The notes under the pieces are model-generated. The model saw nothing but the letters and a program-made list of their open reading frames with translations. It did not search any database and was not told the DNA's origin. Below, one piece after another: positions 13,124 through 23,110 of a stretch of 64,000 bases of DNA. Both the position numbers and the translations under genes were made by a program. The stretch is from Siphonodentalium dalli (Eukaryota > Mollusca > Scaphopoda > Gadilida > Siphonodentaliidae), in assembly GCA_032622095.1 (NCBI GenBank), contig CP136061.1, positions 63,121,127-63,185,126 on the forward strand, in the 5' to 3' direction. Position 1 is the stretch's first letter. Every line of letters begins with the position of its first letter.

Positions 13124-13269
13124 GGAGATAAACATACCCTGTTTCGTTGTACATTCTGGGATTCGAGCATGAAAACAGTTTGTGAACGAGCCGGCTTGCC
13201 GGCGAGTTCACAAACTGTTTTCATGCTCGAATCCCAGAATGTACAACGAAACAGGGTACGTTTATCTCC
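13124..13269. repeat. 146-bp near-perfect palindrome
   Basis: GGAGATAAACATACCCTG at the left is matched by the inverse CAGGGTACGTTTATCTCC at the right, and the arms are identical through 'gtttcgttgtacattctggg' and 'attcgagcatgaaaacag'. One mismatch is visible in the outer arms. The centre is a GC-rich CCGG-CTTG-CCGG. A transcript would form a stable hairpin. It may be a short foldback MITE, but no target duplication is obvious. Confidence 0.8.
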
Positions 13270-13449
13270 ATTGTAATTCAATCTAGCAAGGAATTTGCAA
13301 AAAAACTGTATAAAAAGTATCATTTAGTCATTTTCATGACACGAATCGAGACTTTCATTTCGCCGTTGTCACCGTGCACAAATCATTGGGTGTGTCCATT
13401 GCGTTACTCGGAACACTGCTCCGTAACCATTTCCTGTGGGGCGGGTTGG

Positions 13450-13643
13450 CTCGTTTCGCTACTCCGTTCTGCGCCGATCAAATTGTACCGTACCACATTC
13501 AGATTTGATGCACGCTGAAGCGGCCGATGAACGGTATCTATAGACAACAACGCGCGGGTGTGCTCGTTTCGCTACTCGTTCTGCGCCGATTACATTTGAC
13601 CGTGCTACATTCAGATTTGATGCACGCTGAAGCGGCCGATGTC
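13450..13643. repeat. Two-copy tandem repeat, 113-bp spacing
   Basis: 'ctcgtttcgctactc(c)gttc' recurs at 13,450 and 13,563. Each copy continues through 'acattcagatttgatgcacg' and 'ctgaagcggccgatg'. The copies differ at a handful of bases. Confidence 0.75.
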
Positions 13644-13925
13644 GGTGAATCGAAAACGAAAGTTAGCCGCTCTCGGCCAATCAGAATGCTTGATTTTAGT
13701 GACAAATACTCAATTGAATTACAATTACAGATAAACGAAGGACAATTAATCTAAAACGGTGAATGAGTACAACACTTTTTTAGGCCTTATTAAGATATAT
13801 ATATGAAAAATTAGACAAAAGGGTTGTATTATATGTAGTAAACAGCATGTTTGTGCAATAGAACAAATTAAATTTGTTTAAATCAGAAAATTTAGTCAAC
13901 AGGCACCGATACTGGAAATACTCAC

Positions 13926-14049
13926 CGTTTTCTCCACCAAGGGAGGCCAAAATATATTACAATCACTATTAATGCAATGACAATCAGTGCAGCAAGAATT
14001 CCTCCAACAATACCACCAATGAGAGCACCATTATCTGTATTGTCAGGTG
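13926..14049 (-). CDS. Exon 11: transmembrane segment
   Basis: The acceptor is TTGCAG|CACC and the donor CG|GTGAG. Incoming phase 1, outgoing phase 2. The residues begin APDNTDNG, then form a hydrophobic helix of about 27 residues (ALIGGIVGGILAALIV and onward to IYFG), and end in LPWWRKR, a basic stop-transfer. The GG-x-VGG pattern is typical of single-pass receptor helices, including RPTPs. It anchors the receptor in the plasma membrane with the FN3 domains outside. The following cytoplasmic exon must start with one base that completes an arginine codon (CG+N). I do not find that exon with confidence in the remaining 13.9 kb. Confidence 0.9.
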
Positions 14050-14149
14050 CTGCAACAGATAGCATTTTATTGTTAACTCTTTCATGATGGGAGCTGCACT
14101 GGTGCAGCATAAAAGATCATGTGCCAGTGCAATCACTTGTACATGTATT

Positions 14150-14270
14150 GTCTTCCATAGGGAGCCTCGCATATATAAGAGAATGCACTGAGTTACAAGG
14201 TCAAGGTGGATATTGTTAGGACAATGCATTCTCTTATATATGCGTGACTTGCATATATAAGAGAATGCTT
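14150..14270. repeat. Short inverted repeats 'gcatatataagagaatgc'
   Basis: The motif occurs at about 14,168, inverted at about 14,224, and again in direct orientation at about 14,251. The three copies can pair as small hairpins. They lie in intron 10, just upstream of the transmembrane exon's acceptor. Confidence 0.6.
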
Positions 14271-15099
14271 TGGTACAGGTTTTCACAAAATTTCAGGAAG
14301 CACCAGTCTTGGAAAGGTTAATCCTTCGGCGGGTAGAACAACATGTCACTGACAGCTAGTAGTCTCCTAAAAGGTAACTTTTCAAAGCATTATTTAGGAT
14401 AATTGCAGCCGTTTGAATGCCTTAGGGTTATTTTCTGTAATCCAAATTCAACCCAAAGGACTCATCTGAACACTACTTTAGACTATTTCCAATCAAGGGA
14501 GAATTGAGTCTGTAGAGAACCCATGTCGGCATCACAGATGTCTGTACCACATATCTGACATTTTAGTAAATAATTTATTCTAACTAATTTTAACCATGCA
14601 ACGATGCAGGTATTGAAGGACACACCCGCTAACCATTAATAGCAACCACAAGTGCTCGAAGCGCGCATTGGTGCTTATACCTTAGGCGCAGGTGAATGAT
14701 GACATCATATCATTTTTTTTATATTTCTGTGAAATTGACATGTTACTTCTGGTTAGTAACTGTCTGGAGATTGTAAAATTGCGGAATCGGCAGTGGACCA
14801 AGAAGATGAAAATAAAATTGTCAACTTCACAACTTCCGAAGAATTCCCATGTGATTTAGGCATATAAGTATCATGTAGACCAATATCGTTAGTTAGCTTG
14901 ATGAAAATCAGAGAAGACGTTATGGCACGGTTCGTGATGTCATTTACCGTGGCTGGCTTTGCGGACCAGAATCGAGACAAGAATGTACACTCCATGACAA
15001 TACTCGTCTCCAGCGACACAGCGTATGTGGTTACTCCACTACGTGTCACGTACGATTCATACTAGAAATACCAAACACAGCATTGAACATAAAACAATG
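14271..15099. other. Intronic DNA without a recognised gene
   Basis: A 98-codon minus-strand frame (14,753-15,049) is open but has no recognised domain and no splice context matching the receptor's phase. I treat it as non-coding. Confidence 0.45.
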
Positions 15100-15826
15100 C
15101 TGCTTTTTTTTTTGCATCAAATATGTGCAAGTAATGACTGCTGACATCATGGTGTCTGAAAGCAGTGGTCAACTTCTCGGTAAAATTAAATATTTGGGAA
15201 TCACACTAGACAACACTCTATCTGGTGAATTCATGGCAGTGTCAGTCCTTAACAAAGTGAACAATAGATTGAAATTCTTGTATCGAACAAGATAATTTCT
15301 TAACAGACACACTAAGAAATTACTTGTAACGGCTCTCATTCAGTGTCATATGGATTATGCCAACTTATCATGGTATTTTGGTCTTGGTGCCACCTATAAA
15401 AACAAACTACAAGTAGCACAAAACAAAATGATTAGACTTATTTTGGATTTGAAAGCTCGTCACAGAATTAAGGTAAAAGAATTTAGAGAAGTAAAATGGT
15501 TACCGGTAAAATATAGAGTTGAAAATAGAATTCTGCTACTTCTGCATAAAGCTAGAACAAGTGCCAATCCATCCTACTTGCTACAAGACTTCAATTCAGT
15601 AAATCAGATGCATACACATGATACAAGATTTAGCAGTAGAAATTACTTTGTGCCAGAGCTAACCCCCAAATCAAGAAAACATTCATGTACAATGCAATCA
15701 AAGCATGGAACAATCTAGATAAGGGGCACAAGTTTTTGATGATTATCCCACCTTTAAGACACTGATTAGCCTGCATCTATTTCAAAGAATAGTAGATGAG
15801 GGAGACTGTGATTTTATATACCACTG
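15100..15826 (+). pseudogene. Broken 3' end of a non-LTR retrotransposon
   Basis: The frame contains KYLGITLDNTLSG, then NRLKFLYR, LIQCHMDYANLSWYF, NKLQVAQNKMIRLIL and KEFREVKWLPVKYRVE. These match the end of LINE-type (Jockey/CR1-like) reverse transcriptases ('YLGxxLDxxLxw', 'PhxxYxxxvW', 'LQxxQNkalR', 'LPvxxR'). An in-frame TAA interrupts it at 15,293-15,295. A frameshift near 15,650 moves the 'FMYNAIKAWNNL' segment to another frame, and a second shift precedes 'FDDYPTFKTLISLHLF'. The catalytic FADD part is missing, so the copy is 5'-truncated and dead. It lies in intron 10 of the receptor gene, on the opposite strand. Confidence 0.88.
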
Positions 15827-17117
15827 AAATTGTTCTTAACCTTGTATATTGTTTTTAGGTTGAGGTACGACTGCTGGGTGGAAATCAAATGCTGTATTGC
15901 AGGGGTGTTTTAATTTTTTTCCATTTTTACTAGTTATTTTACAAATTTCTATGTTGTCCCAAGGGGGCCAGTGGTTACTGTGATGAAGTAAGTGACCACT
16001 AGTGTAGCAATATGCTTGATATATGGCGATATGAGTGTATTAATCATACCAAACTCATAAAGCTGCTAAAACCTCACAGAACCCACTGACACTCCGGGGG
16101 ATAGATAGGTATTTGGTCATTGGTATGAGTCAACAATAAGCGTAGACTTATGGAAATGGTGTTATTAGCTTACTTTGATCCTCACTTGGCAGCCATATCT
16201 TACCATATATTATAGCAATTATATAGCCATGCATACCATTTAAATTATGCTATACTGCACAAATTAGCACATGTATACCATATATGACGACTCATAACTT
16301 ATGCTGAAGCTTATACTTTCATGTTGTTAGGATTAAAATATAGTCCTATAAAGCACACAAATTTTAATAGTAATGTGACACATATATATGTGTACCTAAT
16401 ATTGGTTTTTGATCTTATTCCAACTGACCATATCCTTTTAAGACTGGACAGTCTTCATAATTGAACCAATCATAAGTATTGGGGACCACTATGGAAATAA
16501 GAGGGATTTTGTTTGTCCTTTAAGTGTTATCCCTGGTAATGATATATTTAATTATAGAGGCTGACCAGTATTAATAATAAAATGTATTAATATTAATACC
16601 ACTGACTAACCACATTAAAACAATATTAAAACCTTATTGGTTAAATCTTTTTTTGATTATAAATACACATTTAGATAGTGAGCTCACAGAGATATGTTAA
16701 TGTTGACCGCTTTTCCATCTAAAATTATTTACATTGCTTTTTCAATATGTATACATTTGTCAACTTTGTATAAATTGTATAGATATATATCATTGCCATT
16801 AAATAATCTAAAAAATCTATAAAAAAAATGGTATCAAATATTATTTTGATGACGTCTCTTTCACATTGATTGTTACAATAATTTGTCAGGGACACAGTGT
16901 ACTATTGTGTGCACTGAGCTCTTTGAGTGACAGGTTGAAATGAAGAATAGTGAAATATTGTAATTAGTTGACTTCTAAAATATACTAAATTGTCACTAAA
17001 AGAAATAATGAATCTCCTTTTGCAGAAGTTTTATTTTCTGTTTGGTAATTTGAAAAAATGATTATTTAAATATAAATGATTGAGTTGAAACCCACTACAA
17101 AATTTTAAATGACTTAC
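15827..17117. other. AT-rich intronic DNA
   Basis: No exon or structured repeat is recognised. Runs such as 'attaataataaaatgtattaa' at about 16,570 are simple AT-rich sequence. Confidence 0.5.
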
Positions 17118-17191
17118 CAGTTTGGGTGATATATGGTCCATAGAGGCTGGAAACTATGCATCCACCACTTGTGCAGAGGAATCCTTGAACT
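17118..17191 (-). CDS. Exon 10: end of membrane-proximal domain
   Basis: The acceptor is TTTTTAG|AGTT and the donor CTG|GTAAGTC. It enters in phase 2 (completing a lysine codon AA+A) and leaves in phase 1. It encodes VQGFLCTSGGCIVSSLYGP and then YITQT. Following the YCNG...YK strand of exon 9, this corresponds to the last strands of the RPTP membrane-proximal domain just before the transmembrane helix. Two cysteines (CTSGGC) may form a local disulphide. It is short (24 full codons), but the flanking phase match supports it. Confidence 0.82.
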
Positions 17192-17664
17192 CTAAAAATG
17201 AGTACATAAATTACACAGCCGGTATCATAATCTATGATATTAAATTTGGTGTAATGCAAAATGATTTAAGGCAATGAAGATAATCCTGAATAGCTCTGAA
17301 TTATATCAACTATGTATATAAGACAAAAAATGTTTGATATATGAAATAAATATAGAACCACGCTTGTTAGATATTTCTTGGGCAATGCGGTTTAGTTCTT
17401 TGCGATTCACAGTGAAGTTGTGCTTGACATATAAGCCCATGCAGGTGGCTCAGCCATTTGACAATTCCGGCATCAGAGATTTTTTCATGTGGCTGGCGTT
17501 GGAGATAATATGGCTGGCGGCGGCTTGTGGCCAATATGGCTGGCATCGGCGGCATGCAATGCTGGCTTCGGGATCTAACTCCCCCCATTTGTTGTTCATT
17601 TAAAGGGATACTCAGGTGATAAAAGCAGACAACAGAGTAATACAAGAGCAGAAGAATTCATAAT

Positions 17665-17727
17665 CTTTTGTGGGAAATGTTCAGATAATAAGTTCAACAA
17701 ACGACCTATATTATCTGAACATTTCCA
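17665..17727. repeat. Short inverted repeat 'aaatgttcagataata'
   Basis: GGAAATGTTCAGATAATA at the left pairs with TATTATCTGAACATTTCC at the right across a spacer of about 20 bases. A third copy of the motif, 'aggaaatgttcagataatg', is found near 33,849. Confidence 0.65.
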
Positions 17728-17910
17728 AAAGGAATGAGTATTTAGTAAAGGGTTAACAAATGTGTCATTAACAGGCATGAACAAGCTTTTTTTTATAACT
17801 CTTTCAGACAAACAGTCTATTGATCCTAACTCCAAACATGGTAATAATCAATGAAATCTATATGACTGCCACCTATATACTTCACTCTTTCAGATATGAG
17901 AGAGACATAC

Positions 17911-18025
17911 TTATATTCAGATCCAGGAGTTAGGCCGCCATTACAGTAAGCATCCTCCGGTTTCTGATCGCATGACTGATCAGATCCAATTGCATATGAT
18001 TCTGTACTTCGCTTTCGTCTTGCAC
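17911..18025 (-). CDS. Exon 9: membrane-proximal domain with furin-like site and YCNG
   Basis: The acceptor is TTTCAG|GTGC and the donor TATAA|GTATGT. Phase in 1, out 2. It encodes GARRKRSTESYAIG, then SDQSCDQKPEDAYCNGG and LTPGSEYK. The RRKR|S stretch meets the furin consensus R-X-K/R-R. The rest resembles the RPTP pattern 'YVIGDD..C....YCNGPLKPxTxYR' of the last extracellular domain. Several RPTPs (LAR, PTP-kappa) are cut in this area by proprotein convertases into two associated chains, so cleavage here is a reasonable inference. The match is the best single reason for calling the gene RPTP-like. Confidence 0.88.
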
Positions 18026-18158
18026 CTGAAATAGTTTTGGTTATTAAAAGAACCCAAAGCACTCACAGTCGGTAAATGTGCAAAATTCAGAAAAGTCTGT
18101 AAAAATATCACCACAAAGAAGACATGGAGAACAGGCTGAGTTTACCGTAGTTTGCCTG

Positions 18159-18557
18159 TCATTTGCAGAATGAGGTCCCCAGAGGGTGAATTTAGTGACG
18201 CTATCCCGCATAGGGGGCTAGCATCATTAAATTCACCGTCTGGGGACCTCATTCTGCTTAGGCTTCATATTCTCTGGAAAGTTTCTTTATTATCAAATTT
18301 CTTCACATAGATTCTATTTATTTTTTTGTTTAGTTTCTCTATATCCCCAAATTGGCAGATGGCACTTTGCATAATCAAGGTTCCCATTGGGTGTACATCA
18401 CAATATTCACCATTTGGGAACTTAAATCTGAGTATAAGTCTCCCATAGCAGATGAGGCCATGCTGAATGAGGTCCCCACAGGGTGAATTTGTTGATGCTA
18501 GCCCCCTATGCAGGATAGTGGCACTAAATTCACCCTCTGGGGACCTCATTCTGCAAA
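18159..18557. mobile_element. Foldback element with two ~100-bp palindromic ends
   Basis: The left end contains GCAGAATGAGGTCCCCAGAG and 'gcatagggggctagcatca', then the inverse of the first phrase. The right end (18,465-18,557) is the inverse of the left with a few changes. Each end is itself palindromic. About 200 bp of unrelated sequence lies between. It sits in intron 8. A 100-codon minus-strand frame crosses it (18,265-18,567) with residues GRLILRFKFPNGEYCDV. I cannot tie that to a family. Confidence 0.65.
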
Positions 18558-18910
18558 CGACAGACACACTAAACTCAGGCTGAAATAAATAAACTTTGTT
18601 CTCATATTAATTGACAGCTTTCCAATAACAAAATTGTGTGTGTTGAAACTAGTGTTATGTAAACAAAACTGTTACAGTGATTTGTCAACAAACATCGCTA
18701 ATCTGGTAATAATTTCAAATATTTTAGTCTAATTATGATTTTCAGAATATTTTTCAACGCTTTGGCCTTTTCCAATGTTTAAACATCAAGTTTTGATTAA
18801 ATCCATCTTATTGAACTTTCATCAGTAATGTTTACAGGGCATAACAATGGTTTTGGAATTCTTGATAATGGAAATAATAACAGTCAATAAATCAAATATT
18901 TTTACATGTA

Positions 18911-19014
18911 CAGTAATGCTCTAAATAATCGACTCCTTAACCACAGCAGAATGGGTAACTTTTCCGGATTTAGTCGGAAATATGGCTTGTTGCCATCCAT
19001 CGGAAAGCTCTCAT
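18911..19014 (+). mobile_element. Mariner-type MITE, copy 2 (left arm only)
   Basis: It starts TA|CAGTAATGCTCTAAATAATC and runs through 'ttaaccacagcagaat', 'ggatttagtcgg' and 'atggcttgttgccat'. The right arm is missing: instead the arm's last phrase, 'ggaaagctctc', has been drawn into the 30-bp tandem repeat that follows. Confidence 0.78.
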
Positions 19015-19091
19015 TGGGTAAAGTATGGATAGGAAAGCTCTCATTGGGTAAGGTATGGATAGGAAAACTCTCATTGGGTAAGGTATGGAAT
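19002..19091. repeat. 30-bp tandem repeat, three copies
   Basis: 'ggaaagctctcattgggtaa' plus 'agtatggata' repeats at 19,002, 19,032 and 19,062 with one or two changes. The first part comes from the end of the MITE arm. Confidence 0.9.
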
Positions 19092-19819
19092 TGTTCATGT
19101 CGCCATAATGATATGAAAACTTCATTAAAGGTACGGTTGGCCTTGGCGGTGGGTATCCTGTAAAAATATTTCCACCTGTCAAAAACCGCCACAAACAGAA
19201 AGAACATCAAAATGTAGACAGACTTTGTCCGTATACAAATAAGAAATATCGCATAAACAGTATGTTATTGTCATTTGTTTGACCATTGTTATGTAAACAA
19301 AAGCATAAAAAGTTACTTTTCTGGTGTTTGTTTATATTATGATGGTAAACATAAAGAGCGTTCTTTGTTGGTGAATTCCTGATATGGAACAAATAAAGAG
19401 CGTTTATGCCATTTTTGTGTGATTAGCCAGTAGCATTGTGGTGTCTTCTGTAACACAATCAGGCTCTTGCTTAGGTAAAACATAGTAGGTCTTTATGATA
19501 ACATGCTGTTTACGCGATAGTCATGGTATAAATGAACGAAACTGTATGCATTTTAATGTTTTTATGTTTACGGTGATTGGAACAAATATGAATATTTCGA
19601 CAACTAAGGCCTCACGTGCCTTTAAGATATCATCAATACAGCATTATTTAGATTGATTCTGTTCTTCTCTAATCAAAGTATTAACTGATACAAAAGATGT
19701 TTTTGACACCAATGACGCAGAAATCACAGATGATATACATGCCATTCTCAACGCGGAACACCACTCCCCACCACTTTGTGACATAATACTAATGTATTCT
19801 AATATGAGCATACCCATAC

Positions 19820-19945
19820 CAGAGTTCTGCCAATTAATGTCTGTTATTCTGAATAAATTCTTGAATTCTTCAGCCTTTGCCTTACGCCAGTTTGGATATT
19901 TGTCAAACATTTCACTGTTTTGTAACTTTTGATTATTTTTGAGAC
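19820..19945 (-). CDS. Exon 8: membrane-proximal domain, middle part
   Basis: The acceptor is TTTTCAG|GTCTC and the donor CTCTG|GTATGG. Phase 1 in and out. It encodes GLKNNQKLQNSEMF, then DKYPNWRKAKAEEFKNLF and RITDINWQNS. A basic, charged loop is followed by 'FRITDINW', comparable to the 'YRxTDxxW' strand of RPTP membrane-proximal domains. It continues without phase break into exon 9. The downstream intron sequence stays open for about 60 more codons, but the donor is strong and the downstream residues do not fit the family, so I end the exon here. Confidence 0.85.
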
Positions 19946-19988
19946 CTGAAAACAAGTAATTTAGATAGATTAAAATATTACATAGCAC

Positions 19989-20068
19989 CACCAAGAACAT
20001 ATATATATATAGGACCTCATCACTCATAGCACCACAAAGAACATATATATATATATAAAACCTCATCG
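19989..20068. repeat. Short tandem duplication, about 45 bp
   Basis: 'agcaccacaaagaacatata' and 'tatat...ctcatcactcat' occur twice in succession. Confidence 0.6.
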
Positions 20069-22006
20069 CTCATAATATTACATACTTTAAGTCGCCGGTC
20101 AGCTAAAATAGTCCCTGTTCATATTGTTCATATAGTTACACATATTTCATTTGATTAATCAGTTATAAATACTAACAATAAATATTAGTGTGGGTTTTGT
20201 CTCAAACTTCACTCAGTGTCTGTAGGCGTACAGACTGAGTAGAAGTATCATTAAATTTTGAACTGAATATGCTAAATTTATTTCTGTTGGCTAGCATTTT
20301 TGTGACTTCTATTTATATAATAGTCACAGTGGGTAGGCATATATGTATTTGATTTTAATTCAACCCAACTTGGCACAAGTATGTAAAAATATGTAAAAAT
20401 GTTCACACAAATCATTACACGTTATTGGTTACCCAAATACAATGTAAATTTGAGTTGAGTTCAAATCTTAATAAATTGTCTCTTTCATCCCTGAATATAC
20501 AGATATAGATGTCCCAGAACCCTGGATTTACAGCTTGCCTAAGTAAAAATATGTGTCCCTGATGTATTGCTGCAACACTACCTTGAGAGTGATGTTGGGT
20601 ATGGCAAACTGCATGTTTTATGATCGTTAACAAGTTACCTTCAATTTGTGTTATATACCAGTTGGAGGGCGTCACATCTAAATGATATGTCAGGTGTGTG
20701 CAGGCGAGAACCGAGAAGGGACATTTAACCCCAATATATGCTATAGTTGCATGTAGCACCTGTATCTGGGATATCAAGATCGCATATCAATGTTTTCCAC
20801 AAATACATACATGTATGTGTCATTCTTTGCAAGTGTGGTGTAAAAACGTGGTTGTGATTACACCCTGCATGGTTTCAAATGTTTTACTAATCGGTTTATT
20901 GAACATAATTGCTTTATCAAAGACAAGAGCAGACCAGTACTAGCCTAGCTAGTATGCCCAAAAGACGCTATATGACCGAAACAGACATATACTCCCACAT
21001 TTATCAATTGTAGATCCACAGGGATTTACTTGCCAGTATGCTGACGGATTATGAGTAACAGTCCAAATAAAACAACTGCCAATGTCCTGATCGGATTCCC
21101 AAACTGATTATGAATGTTGATGTCATGTTTATAATATACACGTGCAGCTATTATTATTAAAGTCGCGCTGTTGTGCGGCACGGTGATTTCCGTAACATTG
21201 TGTCGAAACTAGGAGACATTAGACGGATACCACAAATAAAACATCGTTAGAAAGGTCAACATTATCTTCTTTATTTCATAAACGTAATAATAATAATGTT
21301 ATCGGTATGTGTTTGTGATAAACAATAAACCAAAATTGAAATGTGACTCAAAACACCACATCTGTCGGCAGTATTGCGTAACCGATTTTTAGGAAACCCC
21401 AAAATAGTAATCGTGACGTCATACAGGTGCTGTCTATATTTAGGCCCGGAAATTCTGTTAATGGCGAACATGCTAGGTATTCGTGTGCACCAATAAATTA
21501 GTATTGATACCGAATATCTCCCAAAGATATATAAGTCGCTAACCAATAAAATCATTTGTATATCTCTGGAAATATTGTATTATTCCCGACAATTGCGCTC
21601 TGCCCGCTAAAGCGTGCTGCCGGGATGAACATAAATTACGTCGTGCCCGCTTTAGCGGGCTGAAAAGTTAAGCATACTAATTTAATTTAGTTATGCATAG
21701 AAAAAATCTCTGTCAAACTGTCTTACAATATATGACTTCAGCACACAGTGCACTAAGGGTTCACCTTGGAACACTGTATATGGTGCGTTTATAGACACTC
21801 CGTATTTATTAGCAAGAGATGGACATATGGTGCATATGCCTTTGTGGAATACCATCTAGTGTGGGCATACACTTATTAACCTATGACTGATATACTCAGA
21901 CAGAAGGACCCAAAAATCAGCATTTTCATATAAACAAAGATGAATAACTGTAGAACGAAAAACCTAAACAAAACGATTGAACATGCCATTGAATGTCCTC
22001 ATAGTA
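20069..22006. other. Intron 7 DNA without a recognised gene
   Basis: No exon is seen. A small inverted repeat GCCCGCTAAAGC / GCTTTAGCGGGC lies at about 21,603-21,661. A 60-base phrase ending 'aacaaagatgaataactgta' at 21,898-21,957 recurs in direct orientation at 22,845-22,905, flanking the foldback element. Confidence 0.5.
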
Positions 22007-22017
22007 GTGATCATCCA

Positions 22018-22795
22018 CACAGGCCCCTGGGGAAAATATCAGATATACCAATATATACTATAACAGTGACAAGGTTCACAAGTCCGATTTTGGGAAAAAA
22101 CACACCATCTATCATATTGCTCATAAATTTTCAATATCGTTCAAATCAGTCACAATATATTTGAGTGTATCTTATTGGCCATGAAATTTCCTTTCATTTG
22201 ATGTATAATTCCATACTATCTAACGAAAGGAAGTCGATATATCGTACTGCAAACTTGCAATATCTACTTGAAATTTGGGAGTAAAACGGGTTGTCAGTCT
22301 CCCTGTCCGCCTAATATATTCAATAATTCTAAAAAATGTCAACTCAGCCAAAATATGCCCCTGTGTATATTATAGGGCATACAATTTTCTTTCATTTGAT
22401 ATATAACTTGACGAGGACTATTCAAGCGAAGTCGACATATCCCGCGGGGAATTCGCAGGTTTGGCAATTGTGATCGCAAGAATTGAATTGGTGTCTGTGT
22501 ATAATCACTACTTACCGGACAGGGAGACTGACGACCGTTTTTTGTCGATAGGTTTTGCTAGTTTTCGATACGGTATATCGACTTCTGCTCATTTGATAAT
22601 ATCGAGTTATACATCAAAAGAAAGGAAATTGCATGGCCAATAAGAAATGATATATATTGTGACTGAGATGATAGATTTTGAGATTTATGAGGAATATGAT
22701 AGATGGTGTGTTTTTCCCGAATTCGGACTTGTGAACCTTGTCACTGTTATAGTATATATTGGTATATCTGATATTTATCCCCAGGGACTTGTGAT
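22018..22795. mobile_element. Foldback element, copy A
   Basis: The left end reads CAGGCCCCTGGGGAAAATAT then 'cagatataccaatatatac'. The right end is the inverse (ATATCTGATATTTATCCCCA). The matching arms extend about 270 bp inward, through 'caaggttcacaagtccga', 'acacaccatctatcat' and 'aatcagtcacaatatat'. No transposase is encoded. A second copy lies at 60,208-60,939. Confidence 0.78.
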
Positions 22796-22936
22796 CATCC
22801 ATACCAAATTTCATTGAGATCCGAGCATGTTATGATATGAACAGACAATGGACAGACCAAAAAGCCAAAATTTCCAGATAAACAAAGATGAATAACTCTA
22901 GAACATTTATTGTAGACTATGAAGATGACAACTTAC

Positions 22937-23110
22937 CCTGACATCCTTTGCAAACCAGTAATCCTGTCTTAATTATTTTACCATTCTCTTCATTAGTGAA
23001 GAACAGACTATCAAAGTGGATAACGAAACTGTGAGTCGTAACCTGCTGCTCGGCTTGAGGAACATTTGGGAATACCTTCATATTCATCGTCACTTCCATG
23101 TTAACTGGAG
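22937..23110 (-). CDS. Exon 7: start of membrane-proximal domain
   Basis: The acceptor is ATCCAG|CTCC and the donor CAGG|GTAAGT. Phase 1 in and out. It encodes PPVNMEVTMNMKVFPNVPQA, then THSFVIHFDSLFFTNEENGK and IIKTGLLVCKGCQ. The pattern 'F.I.F....F...NG.I....L.V' matches the first half of the RPTP juxtamembrane domain, where 'FSDxNGPV' followed by a beta strand is usual. Two cysteines (CKGC) lie near its end. It opens directly after the proline-rich linker of the preceding FN3 domain. Confidence 0.87.

Noticed and set aside
14753-15049. 98-codon minus-strand frame in intron 10
   Set aside because: No recognised domain and not bounded by splice sites compatible with the receptor's phases.
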